In this document: positions 17,506 through 26,216 of the stretch, piece by piece
How positions within the stretch are numbered: the stretch's first letter is position 1
Layout: every line of letters starts with the position of its first letter
NCBI GenBank assembly: GCA_913030605.1
Contig: CAJWEZ010000026.1
Location: forward strand, 1 to 56,013
Source of the DNA: an uncultured Spirochaeta sp.
GTDB taxonomy: Bacteria; Spirochaetota; Spirochaetia; DSM-27196; Alkalispirochaetaceae
Direction of reading: 5' to 3'
DNA length: 56,013 bases
The notes under the pieces: generated by a model
Seen by the model: the letters and a program-made list of their open reading frames with translations, nothing else
Database searches by the model: none
Told to the model about the DNA's origin: nothing
Program-made: the position numbers and the translations under genes

Positions 17506-19692
17506 ATGAATGAAACGCAGACAGTCTTTGTATCCAACCGGCTCGCGGTGCGTGTCAATCGCGGCGACGAGGGGCTCGAGTTCACGCCCAGTGTCGGTGG
17601 TCTCGCCACCGGCCTGAGTTCCGTGTCCACCGACGACGGCAGCACACTCTGGATCGGGTGGAGCGGGCTTCCGTCGGATGAACTGTCCGAGGCCGAGCGC
17701 CACGAGATCGCCACCACCCTGCGGGAGCGGCACCACGCCGTGCCGGTGGACGTTTCGTCCCGGGAGCTGGAACTGTTTTACAGCGGCTTCTGCAACGACA
17801 CGATCTGGCCGCTCTTTCACTACTTTCCGACCTACGCCGAGTACAACCACGACTGGTGGCACTCGTACCAGGAAATCAACCGGCGCTTCTTCGAGGTTCT
17901 GCGGAAGGAACTCCGCGAGGACGCCACGGTGTGGGTCCACGACTACCACCTCTTTCTGTTGCCGGGATTGATCAAGGAGGTCTTCCCGTCGGTGAAGGTG
18001 GGGTTCTTCCTGCACATTCCGTTTCCCTCCTACGAACTGTTCCGGCTCCTCCCGTGGCGCGAGGAACTCCTGGACGGGATGCTGGGAGCCGACCTGATCG
18101 GGTTTCACACCTACGACTACGCTCGCCATTTCCTGTCGAGCGTCCGCAGACTCATGGGGTACGACCACTCCATGGGAGTCATCCAGACCGCCCGGCGAGC
18201 CGTGAAGGTCGACGTCTTTCCCATGGGCATCGACTGGTCCCGGTACGCAGACGCCGGGACGCTGCCGGATGTGCAGCGCGTCCTGGACACCGTGAGCGAC
18301 CGGTACCATCACCAGAAGCTGGTCCTCTCCGTGGACCGGCTGGACTACAGCAAGGGGATTCCCACGCGGATCCGCTCATTCGGGCGCATGCTGGAGCTGT
18401 ACCCGGAACTGCAGGGCACCGTGACGCTCCTGATCATCGTGTCACCGTCGCGGGAATCGGTAACGCGCTACATGGAACTCAAGCGCGAGGTGGATGAGCT
18501 GGTCAGCAGCATCAACGGACAGTTCAGCACCCTGGACTGGGTTCCGATCTACTACCAGTACCAGACCGCGTCGTTCGAGGAGCTGAGCGCGCTGTACCGG
18601 CGGGCGGACGTGCTGCTTGTCACGCCGCTGCGGGACGGGATGAACCTGATCGCCAAGGAGTACCTTGCCGCGCGGACGGACGACCACGGCGTCCTGGTTC
18701 TGAGCGAAACCGCCGGCGCCGCCCGCGAGCTGAGCGAGGCGATCCACGTGAACCCAAGCGATATCGACGGGATCGCCGGGGCGATCCGGGACGCCCTCCT
18801 GCAACCGGAGGAGGAGCAGGAACACAACATCGGCGAGATGCGTCGTCGCCTGGAACGGCTGACCGTGCAGTACTGGGCCCAGAGCTTTCTGGATAAACTT
18901 GACGGCATGGCGGAGCTGCAGGCATCGTACCGCGCCCAGCCGATCACCGCGTCGGTGGGCCGTGAGATCGTCAGCCGCTGGCAGGCCGCGTCGAACCGCC
19001 TCCTGATCCTCGACTACGACGGCACGCTGGTGCGGTTTTTCCGCCGACCGGGACAGGCCCGCCCCGATGCCGAGCTCCTCACGCTGTTGTCCGACCTGGC
19101 CGCCCGCGAAGGTGTTCAGCTGGTGATCTCCAGCGGCCGTGACCGGGCGAACCTCGAAGGGTGGCTCGGTGAGCTGCCGGTGGGTCTGGGTGCCGGTCAC
19201 GGGGCGTGGATTCGCATGCCGGGGCAGGACTGGGACGCCGCGTCGGTGGGAGTTCCGGGGTGGAAGGATCAGATCGGTCCGATCATTCAGAGCGCGGTGG
19301 ATCGCACGCCGGGTTCCGCAATCGAGGAGAAGGACTTTTCGCTGGCGTGGCACTACCGCAACAGCGAGCCGGAACTGGCGAACGTCCGTCTGGCGGAGCT
19401 CCGGGAAACGCTGATCAGTCTGACCAGCAACCTCGAGCTCTCTGTGCTGGACGGGAATCGTGTCCTCGAGGTGAAGCCGACGCACATCCACAAGGGTCGG
19501 GTGGTTCATCGGTTTATGGAACACGGCGACTGGGACCTGGTCATGGCGATCGGCGACGACGCCACCGACGAGTACATGTTCCAGGCGCTCGACGACGCGG
19601 CGATCTCGATCAAGGTCGGCGTGGGCGCCACCGCGGCCCGGTACTCGATCGACGGCGTCGGAGAGGTCCGTCAGCTCCTGGCGTCGCTGTAG
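17506..19692 (+). CDS. bifunctional trehalose-6-phosphate synthase/phosphatase
   Basis: 728 residues joining a GT20 synthase (about 1-470) to a trehalose-6-phosphatase (about 490-728), making trehalose from UDP-glucose and glucose-6-phosphate. Synthase features are SNRLAV, SVGGLATGL, WVHDYHLFLLPG, HIPFPSYELF, VDRLDYSKGIP with the donor-binding Arg/Lys, and TPLRDGMNLIAKEYLA. Phosphatase features are LDYDGTL (nucleophile), ISSGRD and GDDATDEYMF. Such fusions occur in several bacterial phyla. An AT-rich TATTAT tract ends about 10 nt before the ATG and no Shine-Dalgarno is visible. Trehalose as an osmoprotectant would fit a halotolerant host, which is inference. Confidence 0.94.
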   Translation: MNETQTVFVSNRLAVRVNRGDEGLEFTPSVGGLATGLSSVSTDDGSTLWIGWSGLPSDELSEAERHEIATTLRERHHAVPVDVSSRELELFYSGFCNDTIWPLFHYFPTYAEYNHDWWHSYQEINRRFFEVLRKELREDATVWVHDYHLFLLPGLIKEVFPSVKVGFFLHIPFPSYELFRLLPWREELLDGMLGADLIGFHTYDYARHFLSSVRRLMGYDHSMGVIQTARRAVKVDVFPMGIDWSRYADAGTLPDVQRVLDTVSDRYHHQKLVLSVDRLDYSKGIPTRIRSFGRMLELYPELQGTVTLLIIVSPSRESVTRYMELKREVDELVSSINGQFSTLDWVPIYYQYQTASFEELSALYRRADVLLVTPLRDGMNLIAKEYLAARTDDHGVLVLSETAGAARELSEAIHVNPSDIDGIAGAIRDALLQPEEEQEHNIGEMRRRLERLTVQYWAQSFLDKLDGMAELQASYRAQPITASVGREIVSRWQAASNRLLILDYDGTLVRFFRRPGQARPDAELLTLLSDLAAREGVQLVISSGRDRANLEGWLGELPVGLGAGHGAWIRMPGQDWDAASVGVPGWKDQIGPIIQSAVDRTPGSAIEEKDFSLAWHYRNSEPELANVRLAELRETLISLTSNLELSVLDGNRVLEVKPTHIHKGRVVHRFMEHGDWDLVMAIGDDATDEYMFQALDDAAISIKVGVGATAARYSIDGVGEVRQLLASL

Positions 19693-20888
19693 ACGGGAGC
19701 GGCGGTGAGGCGCACAACGACCTCGTGGACCAGGGCGAACGCCAGCGTCACGGCCAGCAGCACCATCGGAACTACTTCGAGTCCAATTGACTCGACGCCG
19801 ACACCGATTGCGCCAACGAGGGAGACCGCGCCGAGGTTGGCGGCGGCGATCTGAACGCCGATGACGTGCTGCGCGAGGCGTGACCCCACGCGGCGCGGCG
19901 TTTCCGCGATCAGGAGCGGAAACATCGGCGCCAGGGAGGCGCCGAAGAGTACCAGTCCCAGGGCGCCAACAATGGGCGGTGAGGGAACGAGGATCAGTCC
20001 CGCCGACAGGACCGAGGACGCCACCACCGCCCGGAGGATGGTGACCGGAGCCACGCGTTCGGCAATTCCTCCGAAGGCGATTCTGCCGACGGTGAGGGCA
20101 CCCCAGTAGAGTGCCACCCACGTTCCGGCGGCCGCTTCCGGGATGCCGCGGCGCAGGGTGAACAGGCTGAACGCCCATTGCCCCGCCACGACTTCCATCC
20201 CCGTGTAGAGGAAGAACAGGGTCACCGACAGCGGCACCACGACCCGGAGTCGCGGGGGCCGTGGCCACTGCGACGTCGGAGTGTCCTCGCCCTGCCGCGG
20301 GTCTCCGCTGGTCGGTACCCACCGCCGTCTGATCGCGAAGAACGTGCCCGCCACCACGGCGGCCGATACGGCAAAGAGCACGTACCCCGTGCGCCAGGAT
20401 CCGCCGCCGACCACCAGCGGCGTCATAACCACCGGTCCGAGGGTGGCGCCGATTCCGTAGGCCGCGTGAAGCCAGTTGAGATCCCGCGGGCGAAAGTGCG
20501 CCGCGCCGTAGGCGTTGAGCCCACCGTCCAGCATGCCGCCTCCGGCCCCCATGAGCGCCGCGCCGGCGATGAGCGCGAACCACACCGGGCTCACGGCGAT
20601 CAGAACGCCGCCGGCGGTCATCGACAGGGCCGACAGGATCAGGAGGCGTCCGTACCCGAGACCCGTGATCAGAAAGCCGAGGGCGGTCGTTGTGGAGACG
20701 TAGCCCACCGTGCCGCCGAGGAGCAGCGCGCCGAGGCTGCCCAGCGGCAGCGACAGCGACCTGCTCATGGACGGCCAGGCGATGCCGAGCATGCCGTCGG
20801 GCAGCCCCAGCATCACGAACGACAGGAACGAGACCACCACCAGGACAGTGGCTCCGTTCATTCGTGCATCGCGGGTCGAGGCGCGCAT
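19671..20888 (-). CDS. MFS transporter
   Basis: 405-residue major facilitator protein with about twelve hydrophobic segments. The N-terminal half has the GMLGIAWPSM and LITGLGYGRLLIL pattern typical of the family, and the central cytoplasmic loop (about 185-210) is basic. It resembles the sugar/YbjJ-like group, but the substrate is unknown. The ATG overlaps the GlcD stop by 1 nt (TGATG), so it is coupled to the oxidase and may import its substrate. The 3' end overlaps the convergent trehalose gene by 22 nt. Confidence 0.86.
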   Translation of the reverse strand: MRASTRDARMNGATVLVVVSFLSFVMLGLPDGMLGIAWPSMSRSLSLPLGSLGALLLGGTVGYVSTTTALGFLITGLGYGRLLILSALSMTAGGVLIAVSPVWFALIAGAALMGAGGGMLDGGLNAYGAAHFRPRDLNWLHAAYGIGATLGPVVMTPLVVGGGSWRTGYVLFAVSAAVVAGTFFAIRRRWVPTSGDPRQGEDTPTSQWPRPPRLRVVVPLSVTLFFLYTGMEVVAGQWAFSLFTLRRGIPEAAAGTWVALYWGALTVGRIAFGGIAERVAPVTILRAVVASSVLSAGLILVPSPPIVGALGLVLFGASLAPMFPLLIAETPRRVGSRLAQHVIGVQIAAANLGAVSLVGAIGVGVESIGLEVVPMVLLAVTLAFALVHEVVVRLTAAPVYSDARS

Positions 20889-22306
20889 CAGTCGAACACC
20901 TTCCCGGGATTGAGGATGCCGTTGGGATCCAGGGCCTGTTTGATCGCCCGGATCATGGCGATGTATTCGCGGGAGACAAAGCGCTCCATGTAGGGCTTGC
21001 GTTTGTGCCCGATCCCGTGCTCTCCGCTGATGCGGCCGCCGAGGCTCGCCGTCAGGGTGTAGAGCTCATCCAAAACGGGTGGCAGGCGCCGCTCCCACTC
21101 CTCGCGGGTCCACGCCGGGTTGCGTACGATACGGGTGTGGATGTTGCCGTCACCGGCGTGGCCATAGGCCGGTATCAGCAGCTCGTGGCGCGTGGCCAAC
21201 TCCTCCATCCCGGCGATCAGTTCCGGGATTCGGGCCGGTGGCACCACGAGGTCCTCGTTGGCCTGGTCGGGACTGATGACGGCGTAGCTTTCGGCGATGT
21301 TTCGGCGAACGTTCCAGATCCGCTCGCTGTTGGCGGCGGTCTCGGCCACGTAGATCTCCCGCGCGCCGTGCTTGCGGCAGAGTTCGCCGATGCGCTCGTA
21401 TTCCCGGGTGACCTGATCCCGGTCGGCGCCGTCCACCGTGATGATGAGGACCGCTCCGGCGTCCTCGTAGGGCAGCGACTCGTTGAGGTAGCGGCACGCC
21501 TGGGCAAAGCTGCCCCGATCGATGAACTCCATCGCCGTCGGCGTGATACCGGTTTCGGCCATGACCCGTGGCACGAGGGTGATCGCGGTGGTCGTGTCGG
21601 GGAACGTAACCAGCAGGTCCACCGTGGCGCTCGGCTGCGGTGTGAGTCGGAGCGTGGCGCGGGTCACGATACCCAGGGTTCCCTCACTCCCCACCATGAG
21701 CTGCACGAGATTGTAGCCGGTCACGTCCTTGATCAGCTTACCGCCAAGCTCGAGGATGTCGCCGGTCGGCGTCACCACTTCGAGGCCCAGAACGTAGCGT
21801 CCCGTGACCCCGTATTTTACCGCCTTGCCGCCGCCGGCGTTCTCCGCGATGTTGCCGCCGACAAAACAGGTTTCCAGGCTCATCGGGTAGCCGGCGTAGA
21901 ACAGCCCCGTTCCCGCGAGGCGCTCGTTGATCGCGGCTGTGACCACACCGGGTTCCACGACTACCATCAGATTCTCCAGATCAACGTCGAGAATCCGGTT
22001 CATCCGGTCGGTGGCGACCACGATTCCGCCATGGATCGGTACCGCACCGCCCGAGAGTCCGCTGCCGGCGCCCCGGGGGGTGACCGCGATGCGTTCGGCG
22101 TTGGCAAGTTTCAGCACCGCAGCGATCTCCGCCGCGGTACGGGGGCGGACGACCGCCTCCGGGAGGTGTGCGTAGTGCCGGTCGGGGATCTCGTCGTGCC
22201 CGTACGGCTCCAGGAGCTCCGGGTCGTCCGCAATCACGTACGAGGCTCCCACGATGCTCTTCAGCTGTTCTACGATCTCTGGTGTCAGCGGGTGAAACGG
22301 CTCCAT
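20888..22306 (-). CDS. glcD: FAD-linked oxidase, GlcD/D-lactate dehydrogenase family
   Basis: 472 residues. A PCMH-type FAD-binding domain (about 35-215) shows PRGAGSGLSGGAVP and GGNIAENAGGGKAVKYG, the FAD pyrophosphate-binding segments. A substrate domain (about 220-472) ends in the family signature SGEHGIGHKRKPYM and the terminal LDPNGILNPGKVF. It oxidises a 2-hydroxy acid such as glycolate or D-lactate. GlcE and GlcF partners are absent nearby, so it may act alone or with a distant iron-sulphur subunit. TACAAT lies 9 nt before the ATG. It is coupled to the MFS gene downstream. Confidence 0.91.
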   Translation of the reverse strand: MEPFHPLTPEIVEQLKSIVGASYVIADDPELLEPYGHDEIPDRHYAHLPEAVVRPRTAAEIAAVLKLANAERIAVTPRGAGSGLSGGAVPIHGGIVVATDRMNRILDVDLENLMVVVEPGVVTAAINERLAGTGLFYAGYPMSLETCFVGGNIAENAGGGKAVKYGVTGRYVLGLEVVTPTGDILELGGKLIKDVTGYNLVQLMVGSEGTLGIVTRATLRLTPQPSATVDLLVTFPDTTTAITLVPRVMAETGITPTAMEFIDRGSFAQACRYLNESLPYEDAGAVLIITVDGADRDQVTREYERIGELCRKHGAREIYVAETAANSERIWNVRRNIAESYAVISPDQANEDLVVPPARIPELIAGMEELATRHELLIPAYGHAGDGNIHTRIVRNPAWTREEWERRLPPVLDELYTLTASLGGRISGEHGIGHKRKPYMERFVSREYIAMIRAIKQALDPNGILNPGKVFD

Positions 22307-22337
22307 GCGGAGTGGATTGTATCCGAGGGGGTGCCAG

Positions 22338-23582
22338 TCAGTCGATGGCGTCTGCGACCGGCTGCGCGACGGTGCGGGACGTGCGGATCATCCAGCCCCC
22401 GCGGCCCTCTTCACCGTCCGCGGGGTCGCGAAACAGACGGCCGTCGATCTGTTCCACCAGGCGCCGGGCAATCTGCAGGGCGGTTTCGGCTGCTCCCGGC
22501 AGATCGGGACCGGGATCGCAATTGGCCAGACGAACCTGGATCGTCTGGTTGTCGTCGGCGAGCGTGCCCTCGAGAACACCCGAATCAACGGTGGACGGGA
22601 CGCCCTGGGCGGCGTATTCGACGAGTTCGTTCAGCGCCAGGGCAAGGGGTATCGCGAAATCCATTGAGACCGGCAGATCATCGACCGCCGGCGTTTCCAC
22701 GCGAATCCCGTCGATCACCCCGTGTCTGAGCCACAGATCGCCGGCGTTTCGCAGGAGGGTGCCGAGACTGACGTCGGTGCTCGACGCCGAATGGTGGAAC
22801 AGGTCGTGCACCATCGCCATGACGTAGACCTGGTTGCGGGCGGTTTCGATCGCCCGTTCCGAGTCGTCGCAGGTTGCGTCATCCTGCCGGATCGAGAGCA
22901 GACTCGCGATCACCTGGAGGTTGTTCTTGGTACGGTGGTGGACCTCCTTGAGCAGAAGCGTGTTGTGCGCCAGGAGGCGGTTGGAGTCGTTGAGCGCCTC
23001 TGCGAGATCGGCGGTGCTCTCATCCACAAGGTGGCGGAGCAGGTCCTTCTGAGATGCCTGCATGCTTCGTGCCGCCTGCAACAGGGCGAGGACAAGAACG
23101 GTGGCCGTGGCACCCGCCAGAAACGATACGATGAGCGCGTACACGCTGTCCCTGGCGATCAGGGAGAGGCCGACTGCCCAGGTTGTGGCGAAGAGCGGGA
23201 CGCTCAGGGTGAACACCCAGTATCGGCGCCGGGAAGCGGGCAGATAGACCAGGGTATAGGCCAGGAACAGTCCGAAGAAGACCAGCGCCGTGAGATCTCC
23301 GGGCTCCACCGTTGCCGCCGAGGCCACCGAAACCAGAAACAGAATGCCGAGGTGGATCAACCTGGCCACCGGCGAATGCATGGCCGCCGTGACGCCGCCG
23401 ACAACGGCGTAGGCGACGAGGGTCCACACGTGAGCTCGCGAAAACGCCTCCACCGGCGGTACCGATTCCGATACCAGCCGGACGAAGGACATTGCGGCCA
23501 CGAGGAGTGAGCCGACGGCGATCACCGTGCCGGTTGTGACCTGCAGCCGGCGCGCGATCGCCTCTGACGTGTCGGTGGCCAT
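22338..23582 (-). CDS. membrane HisKA_2 sensor kinase homologue with degenerate ATPase domain
   Basis: 414 residues. About six hydrophobic segments (about 20-190) form an integral-membrane sensor domain. A coiled coil and a HisKA_2 domain with EVHHRTKNNLQ retain the phosphosite His. The HATPase region has lost its key residues: the N-box reads ELVEYAAQG instead of ELxxNAxKH, and no DxGxG box is found before the final helix. It may bind a partner or accept phosphate without autokinase activity. The ATG at 23582 is preferred; a TTG at 23597 overlapping the upstream stop (TTGA) is the alternative. It is co-directional with the upstream unknown gene. Confidence 0.8.
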   Translation of the reverse strand: MATDTSEAIARRLQVTTGTVIAVGSLLVAAMSFVRLVSESVPPVEAFSRAHVWTLVAYAVVGGVTAAMHSPVARLIHLGILFLVSVASAATVEPGDLTALVFFGLFLAYTLVYLPASRRRYWVFTLSVPLFATTWAVGLSLIARDSVYALIVSFLAGATATVLVLALLQAARSMQASQKDLLRHLVDESTADLAEALNDSNRLLAHNTLLLKEVHHRTKNNLQVIASLLSIRQDDATCDDSERAIETARNQVYVMAMVHDLFHHSASSTDVSLGTLLRNAGDLWLRHGVIDGIRVETPAVDDLPVSMDFAIPLALALNELVEYAAQGVPSTVDSGVLEGTLADDNQTIQVRLANCDPGPDLPGAAETALQIARRLVEQIDGRLFRDPADGEEGRGGWMIRTSRTVAQPVADAID

Positions 23583-23593
23583 TCCGCCGGCGG

Positions 23594-24145
23594 TCAATCG
23601 TACCAGTAGGCGAGGGTACCGGGATCGCCGTCGATCGCCGCGGCGTACGTGTCGCGCGCCTCCGGTGAGATCATCGCCAGCAGGGCCGATCGGATCGTCT
23701 CGAACCGAAAGGCGCCGGAGGCCACGGGGTTGTACTTGCCCAGTGCGGCATCGATCTGGATATCGTCGCGGTAGTCCTCAAGCATGTTGAGTGCGAGAAA
23801 CGCCATGCCGGCGTCCACCAGGGTGCGGTCACCGCCTCGGAAGGTCATGATCGGACGCAGACGGTCGAGGATATCGCTGTCGTCGTCGACCGAGGCGTGG
23901 AAGGACGACGCGGTTTCGCGACCGGAGAGAATGTATGTGCCCAGGTGGGTTACCGCTGTGCGTTCCGGATGCCGGCAGCCGGCAACGAACGGGATCGCGG
24001 CGATCAGACGGGCAACACGCTTGTCGCGGAGCCACGAGCGTTCCGCATCTGACATACGGAACGCGTGACCGACGGCATCGGCTATGGCAGGCCAGGAATC
24101 GGTGAACGCACGAACACCGGTGATGGTTTGTACGGATTGGTCCAT
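23594..24145 (-). CDS. conserved-looking hypothetical protein
   Basis: 183 residues, soluble and mostly helical by composition, with no signal peptide, membrane segment or motif I recognise. Short conserved-looking stretches are GCRHPERTAVTHLGTYIL near residue 60 and LNMLEDYRDD near 130. The ATG at 24145 has AGGAGG 7 nt upstream and a good promoter (24166-24195), so it is a real gene. It is immediately followed by the degenerate kinase, suggesting a joint signalling function. I do not assign a role. Confidence 0.72.
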   Translation of the reverse strand: MDQSVQTITGVRAFTDSWPAIADAVGHAFRMSDAERSWLRDKRVARLIAAIPFVAGCRHPERTAVTHLGTYILSGRETASSFHASVDDDSDILDRLRPIMTFRGGDRTLVDAGMAFLALNMLEDYRDDIQIDAALGKYNPVASGAFRFETIRSALLAMISPEARDTYAAAIDGDPGTLAYWYD

Positions 24146-24165
24146 AGTGGAGCCTCCTGTGCTCG

Positions 24166-24195
24166 ATTGTAGTTTCACACTTTTGAATTGGTCAA
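24166..24195 (-). promoter_or_regulatory. sigma-70-type promoter for the hypothetical/kinase pair
   Basis: Read on the minus strand: TTGACC (24195-24190), an 18-nt AT-rich spacer and TACAAT (24171-24166). About 20 nt of leader with AGGAGG then leads to ATG 24145. It lies across the 5' part of the MCP remnant on the other strand. Confidence 0.65.
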
Positions 24196-24455
24196 CAACG
24201 GGCATCCCCGACGCCGCCCGTGAATACCGGCGCAGCCGGGAGACCGCACACGCCGTCGACCTGATCCGGAACTCCGTTCGCGATGTCAGGGACGTTGCAG
24301 CGAGTGTCGTGGACGCGACCTCGGAGATCGGGGCGGGATCGGAACAGATTAGTTCGGTGATGAACGAGATCAACGAATCGATCGGCGAAATCACCGCGAG
24401 CATGGATCGCCTAAGAGAGGAAGTCGGGCGGTTTCGGATCGCGAGTGGACAGTGA
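24183..24455 (+). pseudogene. C-terminal fragment of a methyl-accepting chemotaxis protein
   Basis: About 90 codons read as the end of an MCP signalling domain: heptads such as VASVVDATSEIGAGSEQI, MNEINESIGEITASMDRL and the closing EVGRFRI, the usual MCP C-terminus. Sensor, HAMP and the conserved hairpin tip are missing. The only in-frame starts are a TTG at 24183 and an ATG at 24084 inside the divergent gene. The minus-strand promoter overlaps its beginning. I read it as a decayed remnant rather than a functional small protein. Its stop abuts the 3' end of the tRNA gene. Confidence 0.65.
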
Positions 24456-24529
<74 letters not shown>

Positions 24530-24534
24530 GGAAA

Positions 24535-24593
24535 GCAGGTCAGGCACAACGGTGCGCGGCTCAGAAGAAAAGCAGAGTTGTGCCTGAACCTGC
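24535..24593. repeat. long imperfect inverted repeat upstream of the tRNA
   Basis: Arms at 24535-24550 (GCAGGTCAGGCACAAC) and 24577-24593 pair over 16 bp with a single bulged base, around a 26-nt loop. It lies between the methyltransferase stop and the tRNA, on the transcribed side of both. No strong T-run follows. It could be a terminator for the methyltransferase or a structure in the tRNA precursor. Confidence 0.6.
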
Positions 24594-24605
24594 AAAGGAG
24601 TCGCA

Positions 24606-24635
24606 ATACTGCCGTGGACACCGACGGCGTGTCAA
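24606..24635 (-). promoter_or_regulatory. possible tRNA promoter
   Basis: Minus-strand TTGACA (24635-24630), an 18-nt spacer and a weak -10 CAGTAT (24611-24606), about 75 nt upstream of the tRNA. The -35 is consensus and the -10 matches at three positions only, so this is tentative. Confidence 0.35.
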
Positions 24636-24660
24636 GCAATCTGGTAGAACACGCGATGGG

Positions 24661-25335
24661 CTAGAACCAGTAGACCGGTTTCTGCGCCACGAACTGTGTA
24701 ACCACGCCGTCGCCGACGTGGCCGCTGCCCTCGTCGAGGCGGCGAACGCGGCTGCGGCACTCGAGGATGTGCCATTCGGCGAAGGCGGTGCGCAGGTCAC
24801 CGACACTGACCATCATTTCCGGCAGGGGAGGTCCGCCACTCGCGTACTGGTGCCGGCGCTGGTCGGGATGGAACCATTCCGCGATCACCAGGCCCCCGGG
24901 GCGAACCAGGTTGCGGTGTGCCGCGATCATATCGCGCTTGAGTTCCGGCGGTACGTGGAAGAAGGTGCTGACCACCACGTCGGCGTGTCCGCGCCAGCCG
25001 GAGGACGACACGCCGAGTTCGATCGCGTCGTCGGTTCGTACGGTCACCGGTACGCCCTCCTGCCGGGCCAGGTCGCGCGTTTTTGCCGACCCCTCAGCAG
25101 ACTGGTCGAAGGCGGTGACCTGAAAACCCTGTGAGGCGAGCCACACGGCGTTCCGTCCTTCGCCCGACGCCAGCTCAATGACGTGGAGTTCCTCCGGGGT
25201 ATCGATTCCCAGGTTGGCGAACCACTGTCCGTTGAGCACGTAGCGCCCCACGGCCAGAGAGATCCACTGATTGACGTCGGTCCCGTAGCGGAAATCCGGG
25301 CCCGAGAACACGCTGTTCCAGAACGCATCGGACAT
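24661..25335 (-). CDS. class I SAM-dependent methyltransferase
   Basis: 224 residues. Motif I is VIELASGEGRNAVWLASQG near residue 52, followed by an acidic ribose-binding FDQS loop near 74. The post-motif region DVVVSTFFHVPPE and LVRPGGLVIAEWFHPDQ match small Methyltransf_25/TehB-like enzymes. The substrate is not recognisable. The ATG at 25335 lies 93 nt downstream of the rlpA stop, with a hairpin between. The stop TAG is at 24661-24663. Confidence 0.88.
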   Translation of the reverse strand: MSDAFWNSVFSGPDFRYGTDVNQWISLAVGRYVLNGQWFANLGIDTPEELHVIELASGEGRNAVWLASQGFQVTAFDQSAEGSAKTRDLARQEGVPVTVRTDDAIELGVSSSGWRGHADVVVSTFFHVPPELKRDMIAAHRNLVRPGGLVIAEWFHPDQRRHQYASGGPPLPEMMVSVGDLRTAFAEWHILECRSRVRRLDEGSGHVGDGVVTQFVAQKPVYWF

Positions 25336-25377
25336 AGGTTGAAGGTACCGACAGCACGGGGCTATCGGAAAGTGCGC

Positions 25378-25412
25378 GTGACCCCGCCACGGAAGTAAAT
25401 TCCGGGGGTCAC
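25378..25412 (-). terminator. hairpin downstream of rlpA, putative terminator
   Basis: GTGACCCC pairs with GGGGTCAC (8 bp), enclosing a second stem CGGAA/TTCCG with loop TTTAC. It is co-directional with rlpA. Only a short CTTT run follows, so it could be an intrinsic terminator of low efficiency or a mRNA-protecting structure. Confidence 0.5.
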
Positions 25413-25428
25413 TCCGGTTGCGGCGCGC

Positions 25429-26154
25429 CTACTTCTGGCGAACCAGAACGGAATGGTACCCGAGGCCGGCAAGGCGGCGCCGGACGTCGGGCAGATCGCC
25501 CTCGGGGATACCTTGCAGGATGACGCGGTGGACGCCGGCGTCGGCGACCGTTTCGATGGCGGCGCTGAAGCCCGCTGCGTGGAGCCGTTCGACCACGGCG
25601 GCGGCGTTTCCGCGCTCGCCGAAAGAGCCAACCTGTACTGTGCGAAGGTCGGTCTGCTGCTGGTAGTGCAGGACATCGAGGCGGACGGGTGCGACGCCGG
25701 CGGCGGTCAGGCCGATGATATCGGCGGCGGCGCGGGACAGGTCGATGACACGGTCGTCCACAAAGGGGCCCCGGTCGTTGATCCGGACGATGACCGAATG
25801 ACCGTTGGTCTGGTTGGTTACGCGGACGATCGTGTCAAACGGAAGCGTCCGGTGCGCCGCGGTGAGCTGGTTTGTGTCAAAGGTCTCGCCGTTGGCGGTT
25901 AGCCTTCCCTGAAACTTGCCGCCGTACCAGGAGGCCATGCCGGCAAGCTGATGCCCCTGGGCCTCCCGTGACGGTGTCGGTGGTGGCGACGAGGTCTCGG
26001 ACTCACCGGAGACCGGGGTTCCGCGAAGGGCCGGAGGTGTCGGCGGAGGACCGGCGGGCGCGCCGGCGGTACCGGATGAGTCGTGACCGGACGCGGCGAT
26101 CGTCACCGCCCAGAGAGCGAGCATCGCCCCAGCCGTCGGGAGAACCTTCCACAT
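25429..26154 (-). CDS. rlpA: RlpA-like septal ring lytic transglycosylase with SPOR domain
   Basis: 241 residues. A signal peptide (about 1-23) and a Pro/Ser-rich linker (about 25-70) precede the double-psi beta-barrel RlpA domain. Its markers are GMASWYGGKFQGRLTANGE near residue 71, HRTLPFDTIVRVTN, NDRGPFVDDRVIDLS and the catalytic-region Asp. A C-terminal SPOR domain begins at VQVGSFGERGNA near residue 170 and should bind denuded peptidoglycan at division sites. RlpA is commonly a lipoprotein; no lipobox Cys is seen, so this form is probably secreted to the periplasm. It is divergent from lysS. Confidence 0.9.
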   Translation of the reverse strand: MWKVLPTAGAMLALWAVTIAASGHDSSGTAGAPAGPPPTPPALRGTPVSGESETSSPPPTPSREAQGHQLAGMASWYGGKFQGRLTANGETFDTNQLTAAHRTLPFDTIVRVTNQTNGHSVIVRINDRGPFVDDRVIDLSRAAADIIGLTAAGVAPVRLDVLHYQQQTDLRTVQVGSFGERGNAAAVVERLHAAGFSAAIETVADAGVHRVILQGIPEGDLPDVRRRLAGLGYHSVLVRQK

Positions 26155-26178
26155 ACTCGCTGTATCGGCCCGGTCGCG

Positions 26179-26208
26179 TTGTAAATTGACCGTCTTCTCC
26201 CGTATACT
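26179..26208 (+). promoter_or_regulatory. sigma-70-type promoter for lysS
   Basis: TTGTAA at 26179-26184, an 18-nt spacer and TATACT at 26203-26208. The ATG at 26217 lies 8 nt after the -10 with no Shine-Dalgarno, giving a leaderless or nearly leaderless mRNA. Confidence 0.6.
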
Positions 26209-26216
26209 GCGCGCCT

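Noticed and set aside
18442-20583. 713-codon minus-strand frame across the trehalose and MFS genes
   Set aside because: It overlaps two supported genes in another frame, and its product is Arg/Gly-rich without domains.
24084-24455. Plus-strand frame from ATG 24084 as an intact small gene
   Set aside because: Its first 30 codons overlap the start and promoter of the divergent gene and read as non-MCP sequence; only the later part matches an MCP C-terminus.
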